A DNA stretch of 64,000 nt from an uncultured Lachnospiraceae bacterium (GCA_910577735.1 CAJTOO010000008.1:102751-166750); one strand, 5' to 3'; shown: positions 30,931-39,557, counted from the first letter of the stretch. Notes: generated from the letters alone by a model not told the origin. Program-made: numbers and translations.

Positions 30931-32082
30931 GTGGAGATGAAATCTATTTTGGAATATCCGGAAGTCAGTTTTATCGATCATATGTCGATAGATGACATTC
31001 TGGATTTTTATATGGGAAAGATGCAGGAGCAGTATAAAGAAATAACGGGACGAGACCTGATACTGCAGGAAGCAGATCCAATCCGGTTGCTGGCGTATTC
31101 AAATTGTCTATTGCTTTATCAGATAGCGCAGTACGCTGACCGCGCAGGAAAGATGGCGCTTTTAAAATATAGCTATGGAGATTATCTTGATAATATCGGT
31201 GCGTTAAAAGGAATCAGAAGAAATCCGGGGGCAACAGCAAAAACCCGGATTCGTTTTATCTTATCAGCAGAGCGTCCGGGAACAACGATAATCAAGAGCG
31301 GAGTCAGAGTCACGGCATCGGATGGGGTATACTTTATCACTACAGACATACTGGAGATACCGGCAGGGGAATTGTACGGAGAAGTAAATGCGGAGTGCAG
31401 GGAAATCGGCACAAAGGGCAACGGCTATGCAATCGGGGTTATAAAAACCCTGGTGGATCCGGTGGCTTATGTGGAAAGAGTAGAAAATGTGACAGTATCG
31501 TCAGGTGGAGCGGATCTGGAGACAGATGAAAATCTTGCAGAACGCATTTTCCTGGCGCCCTCATCCTGGTCAACGGCCGGTCCGGATGATGCGTATAAAT
31601 ATTGGGTGAGGACCTTTAATCCTGCGATTGGAGATGTGATGGTTGAGTCAGAGACGCCAGGGGAGGTGGATATCTTCTTTATATTACAGGATGGACAGAT
31701 ACCGGATCAGACTATGATTCAGGAGCTGGCAGATTATCTGAGCAATGAAGAGATCAGACCCCTCACTGACCAGGTTATAGTCAGGGCACCGGAAATTCAG
31801 GAATACCGGATTGACCTCACGTATTACATCAATAAAAGCGACAGGACAAAAGCATCCCAGATTCATGAGAACATACAGATTGCTGTACAGGAGTATATGA
31901 AGTGGCAGAGGGCCAAAATAGGGAGAGATATCAACCCGGATCAGCTTCGGAAACGGTTGGTTTCGGCAGGGGCAAAAAGGCTGGAAATCAGAGAGCCGGT
32001 ATTTGAGGCTATATCACATGCAAGTATCGCTTTGATTGGTAAAGAGCCGGTGGCCTTATACGGAGGGATAGAGGATGATTGA
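30931..32082 (+). CDS. Baseplate wedge protein, gpJ-like
   Basis: 383 residues. Residues ~1-90 (YPEVSFIDHMSIDDILDFYM, AQYADRAGKMALLKYSYGDYLDNIGAL) and ~95-330 (GTTIIKSGVRVTASDGVYFIT, GTKGNGYAIG, GGADLETDENLAERIFLAPSS) are the standard baseplate J layout. It starts at GTG 30931 or ATG 30937. It overlaps the gpI gene by 8 bp. Confidence 0.92.
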   Translation: MEMKSILEYPEVSFIDHMSIDDILDFYMGKMQEQYKEITGRDLILQEADPIRLLAYSNCLLLYQIAQYADRAGKMALLKYSYGDYLDNIGALKGIRRNPGATAKTRIRFILSAERPGTTIIKSGVRVTASDGVYFITTDILEIPAGELYGEVNAECREIGTKGNGYAIGVIKTLVDPVAYVERVENVTVSSGGADLETDENLAERIFLAPSSWSTAGPDDAYKYWVRTFNPAIGDVMVESETPGEVDIFFILQDGQIPDQTMIQELADYLSNEEIRPLTDQVIVRAPEIQEYRIDLTYYINKSDRTKASQIHENIQIAVQEYMKWQRAKIGRDINPDQLRKRLVSAGAKRLEIREPVFEAISHASIALIGKEPVALYGGIEDD

Positions 32083-32728
32083 TATTTGGGATTGCGAACC
32101 TTGTCAGGTCATGCCGCAGGTGTTCAGGACAGATGCGCAGGTGCAGGCAATGAGTTATGCCCTGCGGGAGACGGTGCGGCTTCTGTTAAAAAAGATTGAC
32201 AGGGCAACTGTATATGCCGGGATAGATATTTTGCCCGAACAAATAGTAGATTTACTTGCAATGGAGTTTCGGGCGCAATATTATGACACATCCCTGCCTT
32301 TGACAGAAAAGAGAAAAGCTGTTAAAAAGGCTCTTTTATGGTATTGCAGAGCGGGAACAGTGTCGGCAGTTAAAGAGTTGACGGATCTCGTGTGGAGAAG
32401 CGATTCAGCACAGGTACAGGAATGGTTTGCCTATGAATCAGCTCCGTACCTTTTCCGCATCATGCTTGAGACTGATATGAGCATAGATGAGGAAAAGATA
32501 GATGCCTTTTTGGCTGCACTGTGGAAAGTGAAGAATACAAGGTCACATTTGGAGTCGATTGCCTTTACTAGAAAAGTGAATCACACATTGTATATTGGGG
32601 CAGCGACACGAAACAGCGGACATATCATCATAACAGATGTCTGGAATGATAGATACGATATGCAGGGGGAGGTGAATTACGGCGCGGCTACAGCAAGGAT
32701 GCAAAGAATAACGATAAGGGAGGGATAA
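32075..32728 (+). CDS. Tail protein gpI-like
   Basis: 217 residues. The pattern VMPQVFRTDAQVQAMSYALRE, ILPEQIVDLLAMEFRAQYYD, LTEKRKAVKKALLWYCRAGT is that of P2 tail protein I (Tail_P2_I), which links baseplate wedges to the fiber. Order J-I-fiber is kept. Confidence 0.9.
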   Translation: MIDIWDCEPCQVMPQVFRTDAQVQAMSYALRETVRLLLKKIDRATVYAGIDILPEQIVDLLAMEFRAQYYDTSLPLTEKRKAVKKALLWYCRAGTVSAVKELTDLVWRSDSAQVQEWFAYESAPYLFRIMLETDMSIDEEKIDAFLAALWKVKNTRSHLESIAFTRKVNHTLYIGAATRNSGHIIITDVWNDRYDMQGEVNYGAATARMQRITIREG

Positions 32729-32734
32729 AGAAAC

Positions 32735-33601
32735 ATGGCAGAATTTTATGCAGCCGTCACAACGGATGCGGGAGTAGCCTTGTCAACGGACTTGTTGACA
32801 GGAGAACAGATGGTTTTTACAAAATTGGTCACTGGATGCGGCATTTATAGTGAAGATGAAATGAAAAGATCAAATCTGCAAAAAGTGTCGCAGATCAAAG
32901 AACCAAAACAAATGTTTCAATTTAGCGGGATCAGCAGGGAGACAGATTCCTGTATTTTGTTAAAGACTCTGATAACTAACAAAAATCTGACGGAAGGATA
33001 CAGAATGACAGAGATCGGAGTCTATGCAAAAAAGCAGGGAGAAGAAGGAGATGGGATATTGTATTCCATTTCTGTAGCAAAAGAAGCAGATTTTTTCCCA
33101 GGATATAACGGATTGGCAGCAGTGGAGATTATTGAAGAGTACTATATCACAGTCTCCGATGCAGCAGAAGTGTTATTACAAGCCGGGAGCGGGGCCTGTG
33201 TCCTGACAGAGGATTTGGACAAAATTAAAAAAGAAATGGAAGATCTGCTAAAGCAAAAGCTGGAAGAACTGCAGAATAAAATTGATGCGGCAGAAGATCC
33301 GTTTGTACAGATGACGGAACAGACCTATAAGCCGCCGGAACTGCGTACAAAGGGCACACTCTATGGTTTGATTACAAACAAACGAGGCCTTATCAGTAAG
33401 TTTTATTCCAGATACATATCTGGAATAGAGGATCCGACAGTGGAAAAAACCCTGTATGGGATAGAAGAATCGCAACGGACTCCTCTGGAATTAGATGATG
33501 CACCTTATACTGGTATATTCAGTAATATTGTGTATGTCAAAGAAGGAGAGAGCGAAGACCGCCAGGAAGGCATGCTGTATATAGTAGAAAATGGAATTTA
33601 A
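32735..33601 (+). CDS. Tail fiber/collar protein
   Basis: 288 residues. The N-terminal ~150 residues (FYAAVTTDAGVALSTDLLTG, TLITNKNLTEGYRMTEIGVYAK, YYITVSDAAEVLLQAGSGACV) are the baseplate-attachment domain of Firmicute tail fibers. A short coiled coil (KIKKEMEDLLKQKLEELQNKI) and a ~100-residue unrecognised domain follow. It is probably the fixed part of the receptor-binding apparatus. Confidence 0.82.
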   Translation: MAEFYAAVTTDAGVALSTDLLTGEQMVFTKLVTGCGIYSEDEMKRSNLQKVSQIKEPKQMFQFSGISRETDSCILLKTLITNKNLTEGYRMTEIGVYAKKQGEEGDGILYSISVAKEADFFPGYNGLAAVEIIEEYYITVSDAAEVLLQAGSGACVLTEDLDKIKKEMEDLLKQKLEELQNKIDAAEDPFVQMTEQTYKPPELRTKGTLYGLITNKRGLISKFYSRYISGIEDPTVEKTLYGIEESQRTPLELDDAPYTGIFSNIVYVKEGESEDRQEGMLYIVENGI

Positions 33602-33616
33602 AAAGGAGGATACGCT

Positions 33617-33787
33617 ATGAGCAGTAGTACAACAAGATACAGAATGGAAGAGTTTCAGGATAATCAGGGAAACGTTATTTATCCACACACAGAAGCAGGG
33701 GTTGTATGGATGGATGAAGGATCTTTAAAAGAATTTCTGAATACCAGGGCAACTGATGCAGAAATCGAAGAAGCATTGATTGATTAA
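33617..33787 (+). CDS. Small tail-fiber-linked protein
   Basis: 56 residues starting MSSSTTRYRMEEFQDNQGN, with AAGGAGGATACGCT before the ATG. It contains YPHTEAGVVWMDEGSLKEFL. It lies between two fiber genes with its own ribosome binding site and may be a linker or chaperone. No family recognised. Confidence 0.6.
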   Translation: MSSSTTRYRMEEFQDNQGNVIYPHTEAGVVWMDEGSLKEFLNTRATDAEIEEALID

Positions 33788-33800
33788 GGAGGAAAAAACA

Positions 33801-34256
33801 ATGACATTAGATAAGAGAATCTTAGATATTATGAAAAGGTATATGGGTATGTTAGTATCCAAAAAGGTGCTGACGACCATGGAGGAAGTTGAGGCAAACA
33901 CGAATGAGACGAATTTGGTTGCAGCGCCGGTGGTTGCTGAGTTAAATGATAAATTAGCCGGGCAGCCGGAGTGGATTAAAGATTCCACTGGTAAGATTAC
34001 CGGCTATAAGACCGGAGGTGCCGATACAGTATTCCCTTTTAACAGTAACTATCAGATAAATGCAACCTTTGCCGGAAGTAGATATGGTGGTAGTGGATAC
34101 CGGAGTGTGATACGACATACCTTTGCGATCAAAGTTATCAATGGAACGATTTCCTGTTCCGATCTTGGGCGACTGTTTACGGAAGCGGTACCAGAAACTG
34201 GTGGTAATCATGCGCAGGATATATATCTGCAATCACTCACAGTTACTAAGATATAA
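33801..34256 (+). CDS. Receptor-binding tail fiber with a switchable C-terminus (expressed orientation)
   Basis: 151 residues from the ATG at 33801 (AAGGAGGAAAAAACA upstream). The first ~54 residues (LDKRILDIMKRYMGMLVSKK ... VVAELNDKLAG) are the constant part. From residue 55 the protein is variable: WIKDSTGKITGYKTGGADTV and a Gly/Ser/Arg-rich end. The 21-bp repeat at 33941-33961 encodes LNDKLAG at the junction. A second C-terminal half in the opposite orientation starts with the same coding sequence at 34667. Inversion between the repeats would join residues 1-54 to the other 128-residue half, in frame. Confidence 0.8.
   Translation: MTLDKRILDIMKRYMGMLVSKKVLTTMEEVEANTNETNLVAAPVVAELNDKLAGQPEWIKDSTGKITGYKTGGADTVFPFNSNYQINATFAGSRYGGSGYRSVIRHTFAIKVINGTISCSDLGRLFTEAVPETGGNHAQDIYLQSLTVTKI
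33941..33961 (+). repeat. Inverted repeat left (IRL) of the fiber switch
   Basis: 21 bp, identical in reverse complement to 34647-34667. It lies in frame, coding LNDKLAG, at the border of constant and variable fiber. Confidence 0.85.
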
Positions 34257-34258
34257 AA

Positions 34259-34681
34259 TCAGCTGTCCTTATACAGTGTTATCTTTAGCATCATCCCACG
34301 AGTACTACCTTGTACAGGATTAGTAATCGTAATAAGATTAACATCTTTTAATACTGAAATCTTTATCTTGGTATTGTGAGGATATGTTACATTATTTATT
34401 TTTATTGTGTTATCAGTGGTGTTAACACCTGATGATTCTATGAAAATATACTTATAAACAGTGCTGAAAAAGTAAAAATATAACTGAGCGGTATAATTAT
34501 TAAAGTTGTTTAAATATATTCTAGAATCAAATATCGCAATGCTATCAGGATATCCGACCCCATTAAAAGGGAAAACTGTATCAGCACCCCCAACATTTGT
34601 TTTGTAACCTGTGATTTTTCCAGTGCTGTCCAGAACTGGTTCAAAACCGGCTAATTTATCATTTAACGCAACATCAGACAT
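34259..34681 (-). CDS. Alternative (silent) tail fiber C-terminal half
   Basis: 140 codons on the minus strand, tail-to-tail with the fiber gene, 2 bp between stops. It begins MSDVALNDKLAG and then VLDSTGKITGYKTNVGGADT, parallel to the expressed half but diverging after PFN. The end is aromatic and Asn-rich (NNFNNYTAQLYFYFFST). GGGGG lies 7 bases before the minus-strand ATG, so weak independent translation cannot be excluded; no minus-strand promoter is evident. I infer a reserve domain brought into use by inversion. Confidence 0.75.
   Translation of the reverse strand: MSDVALNDKLAGFEPVLDSTGKITGYKTNVGGADTVFPFNGVGYPDSIAIFDSRIYLNNFNNYTAQLYFYFFSTVYKYIFIESSGVNTTDNTIKINNVTYPHNTKIKISVLKDVNLITITNPVQGSTRGMMLKITLYKDS
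34647..34667 (-). repeat. Inverted repeat right (IRR) of the fiber switch
   Basis: Perfect 21-bp reverse complement of 33941-33961; the pair bounds a 685-bp interior. Homology continues inside each repeat at lower identity through the DSTGKITGYKT coding region. Confidence 0.85.
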
Positions 34682-34694
34682 AAAAGAACCCCCA

Positions 34695-34724
34695 AAAGAA
34701 GCGATAGCAATATTGCTTCTTTTT
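34695..34724. terminator. Bidirectional-looking terminator right of the fiber switch
   Basis: AAAAGAAGC and GCTTCTTTT pair around a 12-base loop. It lies between the invertible segment and the lysis genes and would end transcription from either side. Confidence 0.65.
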
Positions 34725-34757
34725 ATATAAAGACTTACCAGAAAGAAGGTGAAAACA

Positions 34758-35087
34758 ATGGATGACTATATTGCAAGAAAGGAGCATGAGGAGTTCTGTA
34801 GACGTATGGAAGCAGAGAACAAGCGGCTTGAAGATGAAAATAATCGACAGAACAAACGCATCGGGATTATCGAGGAAAAGCTTGAAGAACTGATTGATTT
34901 GTCAACTTCTATTAAGTCAATGACCACAGAGATTAAGACGATGACGAAAGAGATCGAGAAGATGGGTAAGCGTCTTGAAACATTGGAAGGCCGGGATGGG
35001 GCAACGTGGCGCACGGCTGTAAGTCATGTGGTTACCGCAGTTGTGGGCGCGGTAATATGTTATATATTTGCACAGATTGGGATGTAG
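34758..35087 (+). CDS. XhlA-like membrane-associated lysis protein
   Basis: 109 residues from the ATG at 34758 (GAAGGTG upstream). A long charged coiled coil (residues ~10-80) is followed by one C-terminal membrane segment (HVVTAVVGAVICYIFAQIGM), the haemolysin XhlA layout. XhlA-type proteins help the holin open the membrane. First gene of the lysis module. Confidence 0.78.
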   Translation: MDDYIARKEHEEFCRRMEAENKRLEDENNRQNKRIGIIEEKLEELIDLSTSIKSMTTEIKTMTKEIEKMGKRLETLEGRDGATWRTAVSHVVTAVVGAVICYIFAQIGM

Positions 35088-35127
35088 ATAATTGTAAACA
35101 AAAACAACGCAGAAAAGAGGATAAATT

Positions 35128-35373
35128 ATGATGAAAGAGATTAACTGGAAAAGAAAACTGACAAGCAGAAAGCTGTGGACGGCGATAGCATCGTTTGTAT
35201 CTATGATGATTGTGGCTATAGGCGGGGCGGAGAACACGGCGACTCAGGTAACGGCGCTTATCATGGCTGGTGCGTCGGTGGTAGCGTATATCATCGGGGA
35301 GGGATTAACAGATTCGGCAAATATGGAGAACATCGTTGAGGCTTCTGCTTTGGGTGCAGAGGATGAGCAGTAA
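35128..35373 (+). CDS. Holin-like protein
   Basis: 81 residues with a basic N-terminus (KEINWKRKLTSRKLWTAI) and two hydrophobic spans (IASFVSMMIVAIGG; ALIMAGASVVAYIIGEG), the layout of small Firmicute holins. It precedes the endolysin. It should release the endolysin to the wall during lysis. Confidence 0.8.
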   Translation: MMKEINWKRKLTSRKLWTAIASFVSMMIVAIGGAENTATQVTALIMAGASVVAYIIGEGLTDSANMENIVEASALGAEDEQ

Positions 35374-35445
35374 GAACAGATTGGCAGGAAGAGAGTCCAG
35401 GTGTAAAAGCCTGGGCCTTTTCTATTGTCCGGAAAGGGGTAGAAA

Positions 35446-36501
35446 ATGAACGAACAGAGAATATTTAACTTTTTTGCCAAGCGAGGATTCACAGAAGCAG
35501 GTATCTTTGGAATCCTGGGCAACATAAAGGACGAGAGCGGCGGTAATCCCCGAAATCTTCAGAATAGTTATGAACGTAAGCTGGGGTATACGGATGATTC
35601 TTACACGGAGGCTGTGGATTCTGGTCTGTATAAAAATTTCGTGCATGATGCGGCGGGTTATGGTCTGGCACAATGGACATACTCCACCAGAAAAGAGAAC
35701 TTACTAAAATTTGCAAAGAATCAGGGTGACTCAATCGGAAGTCTGGATATGCAGCTTGCATTTATGTATCAGGAGTTAAAAGGATATAAGAAACTGTTTG
35801 CAGTGCTGGCCACTACGGATTCTATCCGGGCGGCGTCTGATACCTTCATGATGCAGTATGAAAGGCCGGCAGATCAGAGCGAGAGTGCAAAGCGCAGGCG
35901 GGCATCTTATGGGGAGGAGATTTGTGCCATATTGACTGGTACGGGGAAGCCGGGTGCAGAAGAGTATGTCAGCGAGGAGCAGGCAAGGCAGAAAGTGGTA
36001 TCTGCGGCGGTATCATGGTATGGCAGGAAAGAAGCGGACGGCTCACACTGTGTTATCATTGACCTTTATAACGGGCATACTCCGTTGGCCAGAGGATATA
36101 AGGTCAGGTATACGGATGCCTGGTGTGCAGCTTTTGGTTCGGCGGCAGCCATAGCGGCAGGGTATACAGATATTATCCCCACAGAATGTGGGTGCGGCCA
36201 GATGATAAGGGCTTTTCAGGTTATGGGCAGATGGGTGGAGGATGATGCTTACATACCTGCTCCGGGGGATTATATCTTTTATGACTGGGATGACAGCGGC
36301 CTGGGGGATAACACGGGATGGCCGGAGCATGTGGGTATTGTTGTGTCTGTTACTGGTAATGTAATCAGAGTCATCGAGGGAAATAGGAATGACGCTGTCG
36401 GCTACCGTGAGGTCATGGTGAATGGCCGGTACATCAGGGGGTATGGGGTTCCTGATTATGCATCCAAAGCAATGACAGAAAGAACGTCCAAATTGGCATG
36501 A
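35446..36501 (+). CDS. Endolysin: tail-lysozyme-type glycosidase plus CHAP amidase/peptidase
   Basis: 351 residues. Residues ~1-160 match the Phage_lysozyme2 domain (IFNFFAKRGFTEAGIFGILG, KDESGGNPRNLQ, GYGLAQWTYSTRK), with Glu of KDESGG as the probable acid. Residues ~185-345 form a CHAP domain: Cys in YTDAWCAAFGS, His in WPEHVGIVVSV and the following EGN. Two cutting activities release the particles. GGAAAGGGG precedes the start. Confidence 0.9.
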   Translation: MNEQRIFNFFAKRGFTEAGIFGILGNIKDESGGNPRNLQNSYERKLGYTDDSYTEAVDSGLYKNFVHDAAGYGLAQWTYSTRKENLLKFAKNQGDSIGSLDMQLAFMYQELKGYKKLFAVLATTDSIRAASDTFMMQYERPADQSESAKRRRASYGEEICAILTGTGKPGAEEYVSEEQARQKVVSAAVSWYGRKEADGSHCVIIDLYNGHTPLARGYKVRYTDAWCAAFGSAAAIAAGYTDIIPTECGCGQMIRAFQVMGRWVEDDAYIPAPGDYIFYDWDDSGLGDNTGWPEHVGIVVSVTGNVIRVIEGNRNDAVGYREVMVNGRYIRGYGVPDYASKAMTERTSKLA

Positions 36502-36604
36502 TTCTAAGATTGCATTTAAACAAACGTTGTCATATAATTCTTTTAGCAAAATAGAAATTTGGCCGATATAAAGAATAACAGTTTAAAGTGAGTTAACTCA
36601 GGAA

Positions 36605-37708
36605 GTGAAGGATAAGTTTGTGGTTAAGATAAAAAGGTCTTTATCGACAGTGTTTGATCATATCAGTGAGTGTATGGCGCCGGTCATACCGATTCTTCTT
36701 GCGGGTGGTATTCTGAAGATGGTGGTGCTGCTTTTAAGTACCTTACATATTTTGTCAGGGACAACGGAAGTGATCCTGTCGGCTATGGCAACAACACCGT
36801 TTTATTTTCTGCCGGTGATTGTGGCTTATTCTACAGCCAGACATTTTGATACAGATTCTGTTTTGGCAATCATCAGTGTATGTGTGATGCTTTTGCCGGA
36901 TTTTAGTGCACTGATGGAGAGTGGGGAGAAGGTTACGTTCATTGGGATTCCGGTGGTATCTGCTACTTATGCTTACAGTGTAATCCCGATTATTTTACTG
37001 ATTTATTGCATGTCTCATGTGGTACGCTTTTTACGAAAGATTATCAAAGAGAGCCTGCAGCCTTATTTTCTGGCGGTGTGTGTGATCTTAGTCACCTCTC
37101 TGTTGGGGATACTGGTGATTGAACCGGTGGTAAGCCTGGTGAGCAATGGGCTTGCCCAGGGGCTTAATGTGATGCAGGAGCGCGTTCCGGTGATAGCCTG
37201 GGCGCTGCTTGCCGGCCTTACCATGTTTTTAGTTTCTACTGGGATGCATTGGATCTTTATGACTCTGGCGATTACGCAGATTGGTTTGACAGGGGTGGAT
37301 TATGGCATCATGGTAGCGTTTCTTATCTCTAATATGTCTTTGGCAGGCTGTGATTTCGGTGTGTTTGTTAAATCCAGAAGCAAGGAACGTAAGTCCTTTG
37401 CCATAAGCGCCATGCTCACGGTGCTGATTGCAGGTATTTCGGAGCCTTCTGTTTTTGGGATCTGCTTTAAGGAAAAGATGCCGGCGGTGGCCGGTGTTCT
37501 TGGCTGTATGATTGCAGGTGCGGTGCAGGGAATCATAACAGTGCATTGTTATATTTATACATTTCCAAGTATTCCCTCGATTTTAATGTTCTATAGTGAT
37601 AAGGAACCAGCAAATTTATGTAAGGCGATATTGGTGGGTGCGGTTGCCTTTGCAGCAAGTTTTATTTTGGCAGCGCTTATCTACAAGGAGCAGTCGGACC
37701 TGGAGTAA
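36605..37708 (+). CDS. PTS system EIIC-domain sugar permease, stand-alone
   Basis: 367 residues, about ten hydrophobic segments, with the glucose/beta-glucoside-family signature GISEPSVFGICF near residue 280. The protein carries only the IIC domain; no IIB or IIA is fused or adjacent, so it must use partners encoded elsewhere or act as a transporter-like sensor. Start choice between GTG 36605 and GTG 36620 is open. It follows the tail locus by ~100 bp that contain no att copy. Confidence 0.82.
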   Translation: MKDKFVVKIKRSLSTVFDHISECMAPVIPILLAGGILKMVVLLLSTLHILSGTTEVILSAMATTPFYFLPVIVAYSTARHFDTDSVLAIISVCVMLLPDFSALMESGEKVTFIGIPVVSATYAYSVIPIILLIYCMSHVVRFLRKIIKESLQPYFLAVCVILVTSLLGILVIEPVVSLVSNGLAQGLNVMQERVPVIAWALLAGLTMFLVSTGMHWIFMTLAITQIGLTGVDYGIMVAFLISNMSLAGCDFGVFVKSRSKERKSFAISAMLTVLIAGISEPSVFGICFKEKMPAVAGVLGCMIAGAVQGIITVHCYIYTFPSIPSILMFYSDKEPANLCKAILVGAVAFAASFILAALIYKEQSDLE

Positions 37709-37773
37709 AGCAGAAAGCATGGGACTGTTCCAGAAGTGCTATGGCGTCAGTCAGTCTTGATAGGGAGGAATAA

Positions 37774-38952
37774 ATGAAGAAACTGATATTTTTCGTGGGG
37801 GATATAGAAACACAGGGCTATTTTTCATTGCAGATCGCGGAAGCGATGCAAGAGATAGGCCATGAAGTTTTTATTTATGACCTGAGCAAGCCCTGGGGCA
37901 GTACGGAGAAATTCTTTCCTTTCTTTGAAAGGGGCAACACGGCTTTGATCAATTTTAATTTCCACGGGATGAGCGGAGAGGAATACTTTCTGGATGAGAA
38001 TGGAACCATGATGTGGGATGCCCTTTCTATTCCCAGTTATAACATTGTGGTGGATCATCCCATGTATTATCATCATTTTCTGGAAAAGGTGCCGCGCAAT
38101 TATCATCATATCAGCATTGACAGGAAGCATGAAGCTTATATGCGGCGGTTCTTTCCGGAGATTATCAACGGGCCGTTTCTGCCTCTGGCGGGTACGAAGC
38201 TGTATCCGGACAGGTCAAATGTGCCGGTGGAGTTTCGCAAATATGATGTGACGATGGTGGGCAATTATTGTGTACCGGCCACATTTGAAAAATATATTAC
38301 CAGAATTGATGATGAATATACGGCCTTTTATTACGGTATGATTGATGACCTGCTGGCGAATCCCTGGAAGACAGTGGAGGAAGTAGCGCAGGCACATCTG
38401 GAAGAAGAATTGGGAGAAGTGCCGGAAGACGAATTGAAAAAGGTTATGGCGGCACTTACCTTTATTGATCTGTATGTGCGTTATACATTTCGGGGGCGGG
38501 CGGTGCAGGAACTGGTAGACGCAGGAATCAAGGTGTATGTGTTTGGTGATGGCTGGCAGCTTTTGGAGTGCAGGCAGGCACAGAATCTGATGATCATGAA
38601 TAGCCTGGATTCTGTAGGGTGCCTTAAGAAACTGTGTCAGACCAAGCTTTCTCTCAATGTAATGCCATGGTTTAAGGATGGCGCCCATGACAGGATATTT
38701 AACAGTATGTTGAATGGGGCAGTCTGTCTGACGGACAGTAGCCTATATTTGGATGGTATCCTGAAAGATCAGGTGAATAGCAGTATATATACATTAGAAA
38801 ACATGGATCGTCTGCCGGAGATTGCGGTCAGACTGTTGGAAAACCCCAGTCTTATGCAAAAGATTGCGGACGGAGGTTATGAAACAGCGCAGGCAGGGCA
38901 CACTTGGGCCCATCGTGCGAAAGTGCTACATGAGCTGGTGGAGAAAGGCTGA
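37774..38952 (+). CDS. GT4/CgeB-like glycosyltransferase
   Basis: 392 residues. The N-terminus (IFFVGDIETQGYFSLQIAEAM) is an unusual Rossmann half. The C-terminus has the GT-B nucleotide-sugar layout: KVYVFGDGWQLLECRQAQNL, LSLNVMPWFKDGAHDRIFNSMLNGAVCLTDSS, and a final HTWAHRAKVLHELV. This matches CgeB/spore maturation-type glycosyltransferases. Donor and acceptor unknown. Confidence 0.75.
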   Translation: MKKLIFFVGDIETQGYFSLQIAEAMQEIGHEVFIYDLSKPWGSTEKFFPFFERGNTALINFNFHGMSGEEYFLDENGTMMWDALSIPSYNIVVDHPMYYHHFLEKVPRNYHHISIDRKHEAYMRRFFPEIINGPFLPLAGTKLYPDRSNVPVEFRKYDVTMVGNYCVPATFEKYITRIDDEYTAFYYGMIDDLLANPWKTVEEVAQAHLEEELGEVPEDELKKVMAALTFIDLYVRYTFRGRAVQELVDAGIKVYVFGDGWQLLECRQAQNLMIMNSLDSVGCLKKLCQTKLSLNVMPWFKDGAHDRIFNSMLNGAVCLTDSSLYLDGILKDQVNSSIYTLENMDRLPEIAVRLLENPSLMQKIADGGYETAQAGHTWAHRAKVLHELVEKG

Positions 38953-39004
38953 TAAAATACGCAGGAAAGATGATATAAATTTCATTGTAAGGGCGGGAAA
39001 ACAT

Positions 39005-39547
39005 ATGGACTTTATCAAAAAATATCAGGACAGACGCAGACAACGTTTTCAGAGGCTTTATGAACGGCATAAGCGGCTCAGGAAGCTTTTAAAGGAACAT
39101 GGTGAGGATATTCTTAACTCCACGAATTTTAAAAGCACCAGGGCTCATATACAGCATGGCACGATGACGGTGCATAATCATTGTATGGATGTGGCGCGCT
39201 ATAGTCTGCTTCTCAACAGAAAATTCAGGCTGCATTGCAACAAGCATGATCTGATCCGGGGCGCGCTGTTGCATGATTATTTTCTCTATGACTGGCACGA
39301 TAAGGAGTATTTGTCTCAGAGAAAAAGGCTTCACGGGTTCCATCATCCGATGACGGCGCTGCGCAATGCGGAGAAGGAATATCAGCTCAATGATATACAG
39401 CGGGAGATTATTAAGAAGCATATGTGGCCGCTTTCTGTGGTGCCGCCTGTCTGCCGGGAAGCCTGGGTGGTGACGGCAGCAGATAAGTATTGTTCGTTCA
39501 TGGAGACGGTGGGACTGCATAAAGGACATGGTGCAAAGGCATCCTAG
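39005..39547 (+). CDS. HD-domain hydrolase
   Basis: 180 residues from the ATG at 39005; a longer open frame upstream overlaps the glycosyltransferase in another frame and is rejected. The metal site is visible as VHNHCMDVARYS, GALLHDYFLYDWHDK, HHPMTAL and VVTAADKY. The product likely cleaves a phosphorylated metabolite. Its stop is 10 bp before the decarboxylase start. Confidence 0.82.
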   Translation: MDFIKKYQDRRRQRFQRLYERHKRLRKLLKEHGEDILNSTNFKSTRAHIQHGTMTVHNHCMDVARYSLLLNRKFRLHCNKHDLIRGALLHDYFLYDWHDKEYLSQRKRLHGFHHPMTALRNAEKEYQLNDIQREIIKKHMWPLSVVPPVCREAWVVTAADKYCSFMETVGLHKGHGAKAS

Positions 39548-39557
39548 GACACGCATA

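Larger units (their letters stand above)
12331..36501. mobile_element. Defective prophage region encoding a capsid-less contractile tail particle (tailocin-like)
   Basis: The region opens with tRNA-Lys, att-like repeats and an integrase, then carries repressors, tiny phage-type genes, ICE/intron debris, and from 20.2 kb a full tail and lysis module. I found tail terminator, sheath, tube, chaperone with frameshift, tape measure, gpX, gpD, gpV, gpU, gpW, gpJ, gpI, collar/fiber proteins, holin-like proteins and endolysin. I found no terminase, portal, protease, capsid or replication gene. The right limit is taken as the endolysin stop; no att copy marks it. It may be two elements (12.4-18.9 and 19.4-36.5 kb) that became adjacent. 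Confidence 0.75.

Noticed and set aside
33801..34681. Diversity-generating retroelement acting on the tail fiber
   Set aside because: No complete reverse transcriptase or template/variable repeat pair is present; the only RT-related sequence is a group II maturase fragment 15 kb away. Inverted repeats explain the layout better.
12331..36501. Intact temperate prophage
   Set aside because: No terminase, portal, capsid, head protease or replication genes could be found in either strand, and no right attachment copy.
38822..39004. In-frame upstream extension of the HD protein
   Set aside because: It overlaps the end of the glycosyltransferase in another frame and lacks a start signal; the ATG at 39005 fits the family length.
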